Assembly: GCA_034190875.2 (NCBI GenBank) | Contig: CM067346.1 | Location: forward strand, 14,460,285-14,524,284 | Length of the DNA: 64,000 bases | Direction: 5' to 3' | Source: Urechis unicinctus | Taxonomy: Eukaryota; Annelida; Polychaeta; Xenopneusta; Urechidae | Shown here: positions 12,959 through 22,324 of the stretch, one piece after another | How positions within the stretch are numbered: position 1 is the stretch's first letter | Layout of the letters: every line of letters starts with the position of its first letter | The notes under the pieces: model-generated | Seen by the model: the letters and a program-made list of their open reading frames with translations, nothing else | What the model was told of the DNA's origin: nothing | Database searches by the model: none | Position numbers and translations under genes: made by a program

Positions 12959-13668
12959 TTCTATACATTATACCCTCGTTTATTCAATAGGCTGATTTAT
13001 ATATGTACGTTATGATGCACGGATGTGCACGTTATGATTGGGGTAATTGCGTTTCATATATGAATGGTGTGCACATTATGATGCACGGGTGTGCACGTTA
13101 CGATTGGGGTGTACACATCATATTTAAGTTAAATAGTCGCTGCAAATGTAATTACCAGAAATTTCAAAAATCTTTAAACAACCCATTTTTACCGTGTATT
13201 GAGAGAGGCAGTCTATCCAAGTGTCATCCTCAATTTAGCGCTCTAAAGAGTGAACAGCGAGTGTTTTGTGAACACCTATATTTGTTCTAAGCTCAAACTC
13301 TAGTCCTTATGTAGCACCAAGCTATCATACTAAGATTGTCTTTTGGTATGACACTGCAGGGCTCGAGTTGTCAAGTGCCACTGTATTTGTGTATCGTGAA
13401 GAGGTTACCCGGGGCTTCTATACCATCTACATCTACTTCCAGTACTTATTCCTAGGTATATCACCCTCTCCCCCTATTTAGTAGAGGGGAAAGGAATGAG
13501 TCACGTGGGTAGGGCCAGTCAGATAACATACAGCCTAATTTTCAGCGAAGGTGGGGTCGCAGTTGAAATCCCGGGTCCTCTGTGGTTTGGCTGAAACTGG
13601 AGAGCAGTTGTCATACCAGGAGGCTTAGCACTTTTTCACACAACGTCTATGTACTGAGGGCGGGTCAT
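12959..13668. other. Gene-poor gap in the element, with a gtgcac repeat
   Basis: About 700 bases with no supported gene. At 13003-13120 a unit containing tatgatgcacgg.tgtgcacgtta and ttggggt occurs twice, and the gtgcac palindrome recurs several times. The rest has short open frames only. The gap may be the scar of a deletion, since a Polinton polymerase gene is missing, or a regulatory/packaging region; nothing in the sequence decides between these. Confidence 0.5.
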
Positions 13669-14126
13669 TCAGAGCCTCCTCTCGTCTTTTTCACTGATTG
13701 AAACAGTGTAATCCGCCTTTACAGATCTGGCCTTAATTTCACCCTTCATTTGGCTATATTTTGTGAGCTCAGCTAAAACGAGTTTAAACTCATTATCTGA
13801 GATATAACCATCTTCAAGTGCCGCCAATACAATGTCATGGTATTCAATTTGCTCTGAGCCAGAATGCGGATCTGATCATGTTGTTTCACCTTAATGGTCA
13901 GCCGCTGACTGACGAATTTTCCAGCAATTACAAGTAGCCTACAAACGGCCCCAGTAGCACCCAGCACTGTGGCAATTAGAATGGCAACTACTGTAGACAT
14001 TACACCTACATCACTTGCGCCAGGAAACATACCCACAGCAACTAAAGCAGTGTCTACAGCGTCCACTGAGTTTACTGCACACCTATATTTTTTATACATT
14101 GCACCATGTTTTACAATTTCTTTCAC
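13669..14126 (-). pseudogene. Polinton membrane protein with hydrophobic core and helical tail, copy 1
   Basis: ATG at 14124-14126. The first half contains a long hydrophobic segment (MSTVVAILIATVLGATGAV, about residues 43-61) after a polar start, so it is probably an integral membrane or membrane-active virion protein. The original frame runs on to a weak tail. One base over, starting near 13865, is a much more protein-like continuation with ALEDGYISDNEFKLVLAELT and QMKGEIKARS, ending at 13669, so one frameshift is inferred there. This tail (ISD.EF..L..E..KY..MK) is one I associate with conserved Polinton proteins of unknown function. It lies 85 bases after the fibre gene on the same strand. 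The 1.16 kb duplication starts inside it, so a second 5' half exists at 14999-15286. Confidence 0.6.
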
Positions 14127-14210
14127 AAGGTATTGCTTCTTGAGACCAATCTCATTCAGCCTGGATTCTCATTAGGCGGCGTTTCATACTACCCTTATAG
14201 GCACATAAGT

Positions 14211-14859
14211 CTATAAGTCAAGTTCAATAATGAGTGATACTTCAGTACAAGTCGCTCCCATGTTTCCAGTGGGTGTATAAAAGTTAATAACGTTGCCTTG
14301 TTCCAGCTGTAAAGGTTGGGCTAAAGATAATACAACAGTCTGTTCGTTAGTAGGCTTACTTATTCCTACTGATTGAGCTCTCTCATTTATAACAGGAAAC
14401 ACAGTTACAGTAACAGTACCAGTACCAGCGCCCGTACCAGACGACAACCACATACGAATGATCCTACCATTGGATAACATGGTATATCCACAACTTAAGT
14501 CTCGAGAGTCTTGACCCCCATCACCAAACGACCACCTATATCCTCTGCGAAGGGCGCCACTTACTGCTGCCCAAATAGTAATGAGGTTGTTTTTTTACCA
14601 GCTACGTGTTGTCTCAGGTTCCTGTTCTGCTCTCTATGTTTAACATCTACATACTTTCTATTAGCAGCATCCTTTGGTGAAATCGGGACTCCCAGCTCAA
14701 CGATTTTATTATCTCACATTTCAAGGTCTCCAGTCATAGTACTGCCACCTTTATCCATTTTTTTTGTGAGTCTACATAGGTCTTTGTTGCATATTCGGAG
14801 AGGTCGGCGCCCAGATCAGTTATCTGTGGAGTTCCCTAAATACTCGCTTTTTTGGACAT
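14211..14859 (-). pseudogene. Tail-fibre-like adhesin, copy 1
   Basis: ATG at 14857-14859. The translation, split over frames, has short repeats of the type found in phage tail fibres and in some Polintons and large DNA viruses: ATKTYVDSQ, then a TMTGDLEM block, then NKIVELGVPISPKDAANRKY. It ends in a 120-residue beta-rich C-terminal domain (WAAVSGALRRGYRWSFGDGG..., then 14211-14480). The likely role is receptor binding at the virion surface. Defects are a TAG seven codons after the start, an extra T-run frameshift near 14765 (only in this copy), TGA within the M.DNKI motif, and a frame change at a 7-A run near 14590. The TAG, the TGA and the A-run break are shared with copy 2. Confidence 0.65.
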
Positions 14860-14923
14860 CTTGTAAATTGAAGAACAACACCAATTGGAGAGTCGTTATT
14901 GTTGAATAGACATCTCTAGTTAT

Positions 14924-15018
14924 CCCTTACCCGAACCTTCAACTCATTCACAGCTCCGACAATAACACGTTTTGACACAGGATTAGCACTGTTTGTGTTT
15001 ATAATATCCCCAAAAGAG
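14924..15018 (-). pseudogene. Duplicated 3' end of the 16074-16790 gene
   Basis: The left duplicate preserves only the C-terminal 30 or so codons of the neighbouring virion gene (GDIINTNSANPVSKRVIVGA...), ending at the same TAG as the parent. Its upstream part is replaced by the hydrophobic-protein gene through the duplication junction at about 15019. Confidence 0.75.
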
Positions 15019-15286
15019 TCAGAATGCGGATCTGATCATGTTGTTTCACCTTAATGGTCAGCCGCTGACTGACGAATTTTCCAGCAATTACAAGTAGCCT
15101 ACAAACGGCCCCAGTAGCACCCAGCACTGTGGCAATTAGAATGGCAACTACTGTAGACATTACACCTACATCACTTGCGCCAGGACACATACCCACAGCA
15201 ACTAAAGCAGTGTCTACAGCGTCCACTGAGTTTACTGCACACCTATATTTTTTATACATTGCACCATGTTTTACAATTTCTTTCAC
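14999..15286 (-). pseudogene. Truncated 5' copy of the hydrophobic membrane protein
   Basis: Starts with the same 80 or so residues as the gene at 13669-14126, with one Phe-to-Cys difference, and includes the full hydrophobic segment. It crosses the duplication junction after QHDQIRIL and ends six residues later in the out-of-frame remnant of another gene. It lacks the conserved helical tail, so it is a by-product of the duplication. Confidence 0.8.
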
Positions 15287-15370
15287 AAGGTATTGCTTCT
15301 TGAGACCAATCTCATTCAGCCTGGATTCTCATTAGGCGGCGTTTCATACTACCCTTATAGGCACATAAGT

Positions 15371-16017
15371 CTATAAGTCAAGTTCAATAATGAGTGATAC
15401 TTCAGTACAAGTCGCTCCCATGTTTCCAGTGGGTGTATAAAAGTTAATAACGTTGCCTTGTTCCAGCTGTAAAGGTTGGGCTAAAGATAATACAACAGTC
15501 TGTTCGTTAGTAGGCTTACTTATTCCTACTGATTGAGCTCTCTCATTTATAACAGGAAATACAGTTACAGTAACAGTACCAGTACCAGCGCCCGTACCAG
15601 ACGACAACCACATACGAATGATCCTACCATTGGATAACATGGTATATCCACAACTTAAGTCTCGAGAGTCTTGACCCCCATCGCCAAACGACCACCTATA
15701 TCCTCTGCGAAGGGCGCCACTTACTGCTGCCCAAATAGTAATGAGGTTGTTTTTTTACCAGCTACGTGTTGTCTCAGGTTCCTGTTCTGCTCTCTATGTT
15801 TAACATCTACATACTTTCTATTAGCAGCATCCTTTGGTGAAATCGGGACTCCCAGCTCAACGATTTTATTATCTCACATTTCAAGGTCTCCAGTCATAGT
15901 ACTGCCACCTTTATCCATTTCTTGTGAGTCTACATAGGTCTTTGTTGCATATTCGGAGAGGTCGGCGCCCAGATCAGTTATCTGTGGATTTCCCTAAATA
16001 CTCGCTTTTATTGACAT
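15371..16017 (-). pseudogene. Tail-fibre-like adhesin, copy 2
   Basis: ATG at 16015-16017. Near-identical to the fibre at 14211-14859 and shares its early TAG, the TGA in the first structural repeat and the A-run frame change before the C-terminal domain. It lacks the T-run insertion, so the TMTGDLEM block follows YVDSQEMDKGG in frame. The C-terminal domain (89 codons, 15371-15640) is identical in protein sequence to copy 1. It follows its upstream neighbour with the two reading regions almost touching. This is the better preserved copy. Confidence 0.65.
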
Positions 16018-16073
16018 CTTGTAAATTGAAGAACAACACCAATTGGAGAGTCGTTATTGTTGAATAGACATCT

Positions 16074-16790
16074 CTAGTTATCCCTTATCTGAACCTTCAA
16101 CACATTCACAGCTCCGACAATAACACGTTTTGACACAGGATTAGCGCTGTTTGTGTTTATAATATCCCCAAAAGAGCCACCCTCATGGCCCACAACTTCA
16201 AGAAGCGGAGTGGGCGCACCATCAAGCATGTTGCGTGTGGTATTGATTTGATGGAGGTGGACATAAAGTGGGTTATAAAGGCTAAAGTTGACTGGCCAGG
16301 GGACATCGTAGCGACCTGAAGGAATCCATCCTCCAACCAGAGTTGGCTTATCAAGACCCAACATTTTTAACACAATCTCGCCACATTGTATAGCCCAATC
16401 ATCAGGAACTGAGAGGGCGATAGTCCTATCATGAGCATTATTCTCCAAAGTAAGCCCTAGAGCTGTAAACACATCCTGCAGAAGTTTGAAGTTCCAGAGG
16501 CCAGGGGGCAAAACGACACCTTCTTCTTTTCTTGTAGAAATTTGCCTCGTTCTAATAGACACATATGATTAAGTGTTATACCACTCCACAGTATACGTGA
16601 TTGACCTAAGACCTACGTAAAGATCACCTGCACTATTGTCAATAGGATTTTGCAGGGACACAGCCTCACCGCTTTGAACATTTGACAGAGTGTGATACAT
16701 AGGACTATGAATAAAGAAGCCTTCACATTCAATACGAATAAAACCTACAAAACCGGCTAGGTCTACCCACTTTATATTGATCCTGAGGAT
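16074..16790 (-). pseudogene. Conserved Polinton virion protein, 5' end lost, in-frame stops
   Basis: One frame runs from about 16790 through FIRIECEGFFIHSPMYHTL and GDLYVGLRSITYTVEWYNT to a TAA at 16569. It continues in the same frame as RQISTRKEEGVVLPPGLW..., YNPLYVHLHQINTTRNMLDG and GDIINTNSANPVSKR to a TAG at 16074; a further 20 sensible codons follow that TAG, so both stops look secondary. The mix of beta-strand-like segments and the place beside capsid genes suggest a minor capsid or fibre-base protein; I recognise the type from Polinton elements but not its function. Its N-terminus is missing: at about 16767 it meets the plus-strand gene head to head with no intergenic space. Confidence 0.6.
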
Positions 16791-17896
16791 CTGACACACT
16801 TTCTCATCCAGGTTAAGGCAGGTAAAATTACAGATGCGTTTGGGGTGGAGGTCTCCAACCTGTTTGATAAATACTTGGTGCCAAACACAAGTGACGACAG
16901 CCTTGTAGTTGGCAGGAGAACCAACCACATGCAATACTGGCAGAACCAGGTAAACTTTGTTGTATGGTGTGCGGCTGCGGGGTTTCTGCCCTGGACCACC
17001 TAAAATCTGACTCCCCAGCACTAAGTAAACTCTACAGGTTCCACGTCTACTTCACCATCCAGAGATTTTTTGACGAAATGAGAATAGCACTGCCGGACGA
17101 CGCCACTTGGTCGGCCACCAGCAACACCTTTGACAAGAGAATCTACCACCAGCTCTGCCACGAGTTCGGGGTTGACAAAAACAGCGACTGGAGGATAAAG
17201 GGTAGTAACCAGGGCCTAGGGCGGATCTACTTCACCCACCCTGAAACACACAAGGTTCGGGTGATCACTCATTACGGAAACACCAACCTGTACGAATCCG
17301 TTAGGCAAACCTTTGAGAAATCAACCAACGAGTTTGTCTTCCATGGTGGCAAGCTGATTTTATACGACAGGACCAGGAATCTCACGGATCAACTACAGCA
17401 TTAGGACATATGTCTGGGCCATTCTTGGTGCTCAGGCACAGACCCGCTCAGAGATGCTAGGTGTTGGCACGTCCAAAAGCAATTTCAGGCCAACGTTGAG
17501 GATGCCATCCACTCCCCAGTGTACATTCCGTCATCAATCCGACGGTATCAGAACGTCCCCCAGAATGCTTCCTCAAAGGTTGATTATGTGTTTAGAACAG
17601 GCCTCTACATGCCTCCGTTGGATATGAGCCTCGCCATTGGAAACGTTGCTGGGTACAACAATCTGATTACTATCTCAACTGTGGAACAGCAGATTGGCAG
17701 CAATACTGATGTCAAAGAGGTCGCTGCTCTTCCAGATGGAGGAAGCTTTGACCCCCCGCCAGATATGGGAGTCCCCCCTCCAGGCCCAGCCCCTGTGGCC
17801 GAGACCGGTCTGCGTGGGGCGCACGAGGATGAGAAAACAGCTCTTATTATAGGAGGAATCGCTATAGGCTTAACTGTGCTTTGGCTTGCTACGTAG
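16761..17896 (+). pseudogene. Conserved Polinton structural protein with C-terminal membrane anchor
   Basis: About 375 codons in alternating frames: open from 16761 (PLYIDPEDLTHFLIQVKAG), a shift near 16975, a long clean block 16964-17404 (LPDDATWSATSNTFDKRIYH, GLGRIYFTHPE, FVFHGGKLILYDRT), a short piece in another frame from 17388 (SIRTYVWAILGAQAQTRSEM), and 17519-17896 to the stop. The C-terminal part has a proline-rich stretch (FDPPPDMGVPPPGPAP) and then a hydrophobic anchor (ALIIGGIAIGLTVLWLAT). It is a highly conserved Polinton protein type by my recognition. A penton-like or portal-vertex role is possible but unproven. Its stop overlaps the 3' end of the convergent 17870-19010 gene by 27 bases. 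The start codon is lost in the 16.77 kb fusion. Confidence 0.6.
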
Positions 17897-19010
17897 TAAG
17901 TCACGGATTATCCGGAGTATAACTCGCCCCCCCACTGCCTCAGCTGCGGCCCATGCATGTTCTGCAATCCAACCAACCACCTTTGCAGCTGACTTAAGCA
18001 GCCTTGATACGATGGAGCTAATGATTCCTGGATTACCAGCTAAGCTGTTCAGGACGTTTGCCAAGGAGTTGAGGTGTTTTTTAATCTATTGCTTTACCCC
18101 AGGCTTATCAGCTGGCGTCGGCGGTGGTGCCGGGGTTGGGCTAACAGGGTCGAGACTGCCATTCCAATCGCAGTATGGATGGAGGCAATTGTTATGCCCT
18201 GCTCCCGGAACAGGGTGCGCTCACGCTCAGCTAGCGTTGTGTCCTCATTAAGAAGTCTGTGTATCGTTTCCCTTATGCGGTTAATTTTGGTTCGCAGACG
18301 TTCACGGATTGCAGAGGCAGCCTCAACTCGGGCTCTCCGAAGATCCTGCAGCTTGGAATCTCTATGCTCCACTTTCACCCCTACCATCCTCCTCCAAGCT
18401 TGCCATTTTAGCTTCCCATCGGGCTATTTCCCTTTCTATCTCGCTTATCTTAGCTAGGTTGTTCACCAGTTTCTTCCGCGCCACCCCCCATCCCGGGCAT
18501 GGCTTCAGGGCCGCTCATTTCTAAATTCTCTGCGGCTTTAGCAGCTGCATGGTCAACACCTTGATGGGCTTTTGCTTTCTTTTGTGACACCGCTTTTCAG
18601 GGCCACTCAGTGAACCCCAAACCATCACGGACGGCCTTAGCCCTCCCACCCTGTCTGTTAACTATTGTTTTAAATGAAAGTGGGGCCTTAGTACGAGAAT
18701 GTGTAATATTTAGGTCAGGGAATACCTTCAAAGGTAAATCTCCCTTAATACGTTCAAACTTTGTATAATCGCGGCTGAGAGACAGTGTGTAGCCTTTTTA
18801 AGCCAATGCATTGTAATAATCATTGACAGCGCCTACAACTAATCGCTGGCTCTGTGGTAAAGTCGTATCCATATCAAGGCCCACCCCTTTTGGGAGAGGC
18901 GGGACCTCAGGGAGTACATCATCTTCTTCTCCTTCAGGGTAGTAATCCTCTCCTTCAGTGTCGTAATCCTACTTCACGGCGTCGTTAAATGTTGGGTAAT
19001 CAAACGCCAT
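17870..19010 (-). pseudogene. Polinton acidic/coiled-coil membrane protein, multiple stops
   Basis: ATG at 19008-19010 opens MAFDYPTFNDAVK, then TAG at 18969. The same frame continues as an acidic stretch (EGEDYYPEGEEDDVLPEV), with TAA at 18798, a basic central part (LSLSRDYTKFERIKGDLPLK), TGA at 18597 and a further coding block. After frame changes near 18480 and 18385 comes a coiled coil (RLRTKINRIRETIHRLLNED), then the hydrophobic FREQGITIASIHTAIGMAVS, a proline-rich link with another frame change near 18130 and a TAG, and a C-terminal helical part (GNPGIISSIVSRLLKSAAKV) ending at 17870. The four stops can be explained by single substitutions. Function is unknown; the layout (acidic N-terminus, coil, membrane segments) suits an inner virion or membrane protein. 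It is divergent from the capsid gene. Confidence 0.65.
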
Positions 19011-19051
19011 GCTTGTGTGTTAAAGATATACTTGTAGATAAGAAATTCAAC
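19011..19051. promoter_or_regulatory. 41-bp divergent intergenic region
   Basis: The minus-strand gene starts at 19010 and the capsid gene at 19052, leaving 41 bases for both starts. The space is AT-rich (ttaaagatatacttgtagat). It must hold both 5' leaders and probably core promoter sequence, but no consensus can be assigned from one copy. Confidence 0.4.
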
Positions 19052-20330
19052 ATGACGAGTACTTATGGACGCAAACTAAACCCACACCGCCGGATACGCG
19101 AGTCCCTCAGGATAAAGGGCGTGCGACAGTCTGTAGTTATTACAAACAATCCAAGCACTATTGATCAGAACCAACAACTGCTGGTTCGCTTCCCCAATCT
19201 AGGCGCAGACGACGTCATTGTTCCAGGGACAGCACTGCTGGCTTTTACAATCACGCTGACATCAACCTATGTTAACCGCAGCGTTGCGCAAAACCTGGGT
19301 CTCGCCATTGTTAAGAAAATGACAATTAGGTCATGTCTATTGATGACAGCGATGTGTACCACTGCTACCACAACCTGTGGCTAACTGCACGGGAGAGACA
19401 GGGCCTCCAGTACCAGGGCATTGACATATCAGATGAAAGAAACGCAACCAAGATACAAAATGGGGGCAGGAAACAAGGATGAGACTGAGAAAGAGGACAA
19501 GGCCTTAGCCGACGTGTATAGTAACAGGTTCTACGTTCCGCTTGCCTTTGAACTCCTCGAGAGCCACATCCCGTTCTACCAGAGCGCGCTTAATGACAGA
19601 CTGGAATACGAGCTCACATTCAACGACTACAACCGCGTAATTCACGCAACAGGCGACACCGACGCCAGCTATAACATAGATGGCATCTCGCTGGAGTATG
19701 ACATGGTTACCCAACTAGAGTTGGCCCCTATGATACGCACCCACTACACAGGTCTGCTCTCGATTCTGTATGACCGTGTACTTCATCACATAAAGCTTGT
19801 ATACAATAAAAAAGATACACTGTGGAACATAACCTGAACGTGCCCTCTTGCAGCATGAAGGGCATCCTATTGCTCTTTGAAGACCCCCATGGTGCCCCAT
19901 TCGCCAGGAAGACAGAGTCGTTCTACAACCCAAAGATTACGAAGGTCGAGGTGACCATTGAGGGCATTCCCAATCAACTATATGCCCAGGGCATGCGCGG
20001 CTACCAGCAGTGGGATGAGGTGAAGATGTCTTTTGCAGCAACGAGTAAACAAGACCCCAGTGTAGCGATAGCAGTAAAAGACATGGCATTGTCGGACGTT
20101 TCCCTAAGAGAGTACCTAACCAGTATGTATGCTCTGTGGCTCGACTTAAGGCAAGTCATGACGACCAGCTGCACAGTAGTGGCAGGGCCGTGGAGAATGC
20201 GTCTCAGGGTATCACCATTCAGATCACAAAAAAGGCAGAGGCGACCGGCGCATTGAACTTCTATATGTATATTGTTATAGAAACACAGCATAACATTACA
20301 GATGGAAGGTTCGCCCGCGCGGTCTACTAA
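19052..20330 (+). pseudogene. MCP: Major capsid protein (double jelly-roll), frameshifted
   Basis: ATG at 19052, stop at 20328-20330, about 425 codons, the usual size of Polinton major capsid proteins. Blocks in order: NPHRRIRESLRIKGVRQSVV, a first beta-rich part with QQLLVRFPNLGADDVIVPGT, SIDDSDVYHCYHNLWLTARE (another frame from 19333), VYSNRFYVPLAFELLESHIP and LEYELTFNDYNRVIH (19421-19837), KMSFAATSKQDPSVA (19822 on), and a conserved C-terminal part with ENASQGITIQITKKAEATGA and FARAVY. Breaks fall near 19330, 19440, 19830 and 20150. The protein would form the icosahedral shell. I assign it by its overall pattern, its size and the following ATPase; a structural prediction would settle the double jelly roll. 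Confidence 0.8.
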
Positions 20331-20980
20331 GATTTCCCCAGTACGACGAGATCAGACAAAGGGCAACTCGGTGGGAGAAGAGTTTACATTTCCAGATGGT
20401 CCCTGTTTGGCAATTGTTTGTGGGCAGACAGGATGTGGAAAAACCGCATTCATCCACGACCTACTTGAAGGGCCCTTCTTCGGCGCCTTCGAGCATATTA
20501 TAATCCTCTGCCTTACCATACGTTTCAACAAAGCCTATCAGACGCGGTCATGGGTGTGGAAGGATTCGAAGGTGTACGTGGCTGACCCAGAGGAGCGGCT
20601 TCATGACCACTTCAGGGCTTTCTATCATTGCTTTAAGGGCGAGCCTACCCTCTACATTATTGATGACTGTTCGGTAACAAAGGCCCTAACCAAGAAGAAA
20701 GACATGTTATCTGAACTGGCATTTAGAAGCCGCCATACGCAGCAAAGTGTCTTGGTCCTCACCCAAAAATGCAACTCTGTGCTGAAGAATCTACGTGAAC
20801 AGACCCGTTGGATGGCACTTTTCCACACCAAGGATCGTGACTTTTGAAGACGTCCTACGAGAGAATGATGTGATGCCAACGGGGCGAGGAACGTGCCACA
20901 GTACGCCATCTACTAGCAAAGACCAAGCACGAAAACCGGTGCTGAAGCCTGATCAACCCACTGGATATGCTGTAAATTGA
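20302..20980 (+). pseudogene. Virion DNA-packaging ATPase (A32/FtsK-HerA type)
   Basis: ATG at 20302, overlapping the capsid gene end by 29 bases. A clean 181-codon block carries Walker A VCGQTGCGKTAF (about residues 40-51) and Walker B TLYIIDDCS (about residue 118), followed by a sensor-like SVLVLTQKCNS. This is the usual arrangement of Polinton and NCLDV genome-packaging ATPases. After TKDRDF a shift near 20845 moves to FEDVLRENDVM, another short shift covers ATVRHLLAKT, and LKPDQPTGYAVN closes at 20980; total length about 225 codons fits the family. The catalytic core is intact but the C-terminal end is broken by two or three indels. Confidence 0.85.
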
Positions 20981-21073
20981 GGTGATGCAGCCACTGCCTC
21001 AGTAACTAATTTAGGTTTCTTCGTCTGAGGAGCAGTGCGATATATTAGACTTCGAAGGTGTATACGTATATTC

Positions 21074-21655
21074 ATGGATCCTGATACCATTATTGATCAA
21101 GTCCTTGAACAGGACGTGGCTAGTACACCGGCCACAAAGTCTGAGCGAGTGTAACCCCGTTGCATCCCTGGTAAAGATTTATCTTCTAAGAGAGATATGC
21201 TTGCTGCTGTCATAGCTGGGGGTCAGGCCCGTCAATACCTCGGCGATCAGCACCTGTTAACTGCAAAGATTGAATCAATGTCCGATGAAGTGATTACAAA
21301 GCTCTATGCGAAATATGAGGCTCTGCTGGGCGCTAGCACGACGCAGACTCTGGGGCAGTCAGTTCTCCAACTGTTTTCTAGCGTTGCTTGTATGTTTCCG
21401 CCGATCCCCCCAGAACATCAGCCAAATCTGATTACGGACCTCGAGACTGACCGTTTTGTTGCGCACGCGCTAAGAACTGCAACATGTGAACTTTATCATC
21501 ACTATGGTATGATGTTGGCTCCGCTTACCGCGGCCCTAATAACCGCTAAGTACTGCCAATTTGGAGCGAGCACCCCTGCCATCCGGGACCGGCCGTCCAA
21601 CACCACTCCTGCAGAGGAACTGCCTGGTTGCTGTAAAATAGAGGAACAAAATTAG
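21074..21655 (+). pseudogene. Conserved Polinton protein with two hydrophobic stretches
   Basis: ATG at 21074 gives MDPDTIIDQVLEQDVASTP and a stop at about 21150. One base over, the frame continues through 21197-21655: SKRDMLAAVIAGGQARQYLG, YAKYEALLGASTTQTLGQSV, a hydrophobic stretch with CMFPPIPPE, and LYHHYGMMLAPLTAALITAK. One frameshift therefore lies near 21150. The pattern (short acidic head, helical middle, two membrane-like segments) is one I know from invertebrate Polintons, with unknown function. It is the first of four short same-strand genes between the ATPase and the integrase. Confidence 0.6.
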
Positions 21656-21663
21656 TAGGTAAC

Positions 21664-22083
21664 ATGGAGAACGAAAATCAAGAGATAATGGCCGTGACTA
21701 GTGATCAGCCTGCGCATCAACCTGCACCAAAGGAGAGACCTACAAAAGACGCTAAAAAGGTAGAGACAGACCGAAAAGCTAATCAAAATGGACTTCTGAG
21801 AGAGCTGCGGGAGGCTAAGTCAGCGCTACGGTCTGAAAATCGGCCCCCTCCTCTGGCCCACCAGTTTGACCGTGGGTCCGCCGCAGGGCAGATGGGTTCG
21901 ACTCAGTTTTGGCCAAGGCGGGCGACATCACCTTTGTTTGTCGGTGAAGTGGGGGTGTTTGGACTAGTATTGTATTGCTATAGGCAGAGAGTTGTAGCCT
22001 CTAAACAGGTTGTACCTAGGGGAGAGCCTGAGAAATCAGTGCCTCCGGATGCTCATTTAAAGGATCCGTTTTATATGGAATAA
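21664..22083 (+). CDS. Polinton single-pass membrane protein, intact frame
   Basis: 139 codons, ATG at 21664, nine bases after the previous stop. The N-terminal 60 residues are highly charged (KERPTKDAKKVETDRKANQN). A hydrophobic segment follows (LFVGEVGVFGLVLYCY, about residues 90-105) and then a basic tail ending DPFYME. One of the few frames in the element without a break. It looks like a small type of virion membrane protein; the DPFYM-type ending recurs in Polinton genes by my recognition. Role unknown. Confidence 0.55.
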   Translation: MENENQEIMAVTSDQPAHQPAPKERPTKDAKKVETDRKANQNGLLRELREAKSALRSENRPPPLAHQFDRGSAAGQMGSTQFWPRRATSPLFVGEVGVFGLVLYCYRQRVVASKQVVPRGEPEKSVPPDAHLKDPFYME

Positions 22084-22084
22084 G

Positions 22085-22324
22085 ATGACAACACCAATTA
22101 ATGATGGAAAAATGCTGGTCAACGTGTTGTACAACGGTGCAGTTGTTTCCGGTATATTAATAGATTATGCCCAGCTTGCTAAGATGCTTCTGGGTGGCGG
22201 GGTGCCACGTCGTGATTTCATCCCACGCGACCTGGCTATGGCTGTTGCCAACGTATCACAAGCCATAGCAACAAAGGATATGTTATTTAAACAAGGAATC
22301 TTACCAGTTGATATACTGAAGTAA
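22085..22324 (+). CDS. Small conserved Polinton protein, intact frame
   Basis: 79 codons, ATG one base after the preceding stop, which is the tightest spacing in the block. The sequence starts TTPINDGKMLVNVLYNGAVV and contains a GGGVPRRDFIPRDL turn. No membrane segment or known catalytic motif. The overlap of its end with the next gene's degraded start suggests co-expression. Function unknown. Confidence 0.5.
   Translation: MTTPINDGKMLVNVLYNGAVVSGILIDYAQLAKMLLGGGVPRRDFIPRDLAMAVANVSQAIATKDMLFKQGILPVDILK

Larger units (their letters stand above)
13861..16178. repeat. 1.16 kb tandem duplication inside the Polinton
   Basis: 13861-15018 is repeated as 15021-16178 (period 1158-1160) at very high identity. 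Each copy holds the end of the 16074-16790 gene, a complete fibre gene and the 5' half of the hydrophobic protein gene. Breakpoints share short gag.ca microhomology (ctgagccagaatg at the left, aagagtcagaatg at the junction, aagagccaccc at the right). Differences include the t-run near 14765 versus cttgt near 15920 and single substitutions. Shared in-frame stops show that decay began before the duplication. Confidence 0.95.

Noticed and set aside
13003..13120. CRISPR-like short repeats
   Set aside because: Only two units with no spacer structure, inside a eukaryotic mobile element.
14511..15937. Plus-strand frames of 88-132 codons opposite the fibre genes
   Set aside because: They are antisense shadows; the minus strand holds the fibre-repeat motifs.
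16772..17021. N-terminal half of the 150-codon minus-strand frame, upstream of the 16790 motif
   Set aside because: This part is the antisense of the plus-strand structural gene; only the portion left of about 16790 is real minus-strand coding.
14211..19010. Recoded or read-through TAG/TGA in the Polinton
   Set aside because: TAA, TAG and TGA all occur, together with many frameshifts, which fits decay rather than a stop reassigned to an amino acid.
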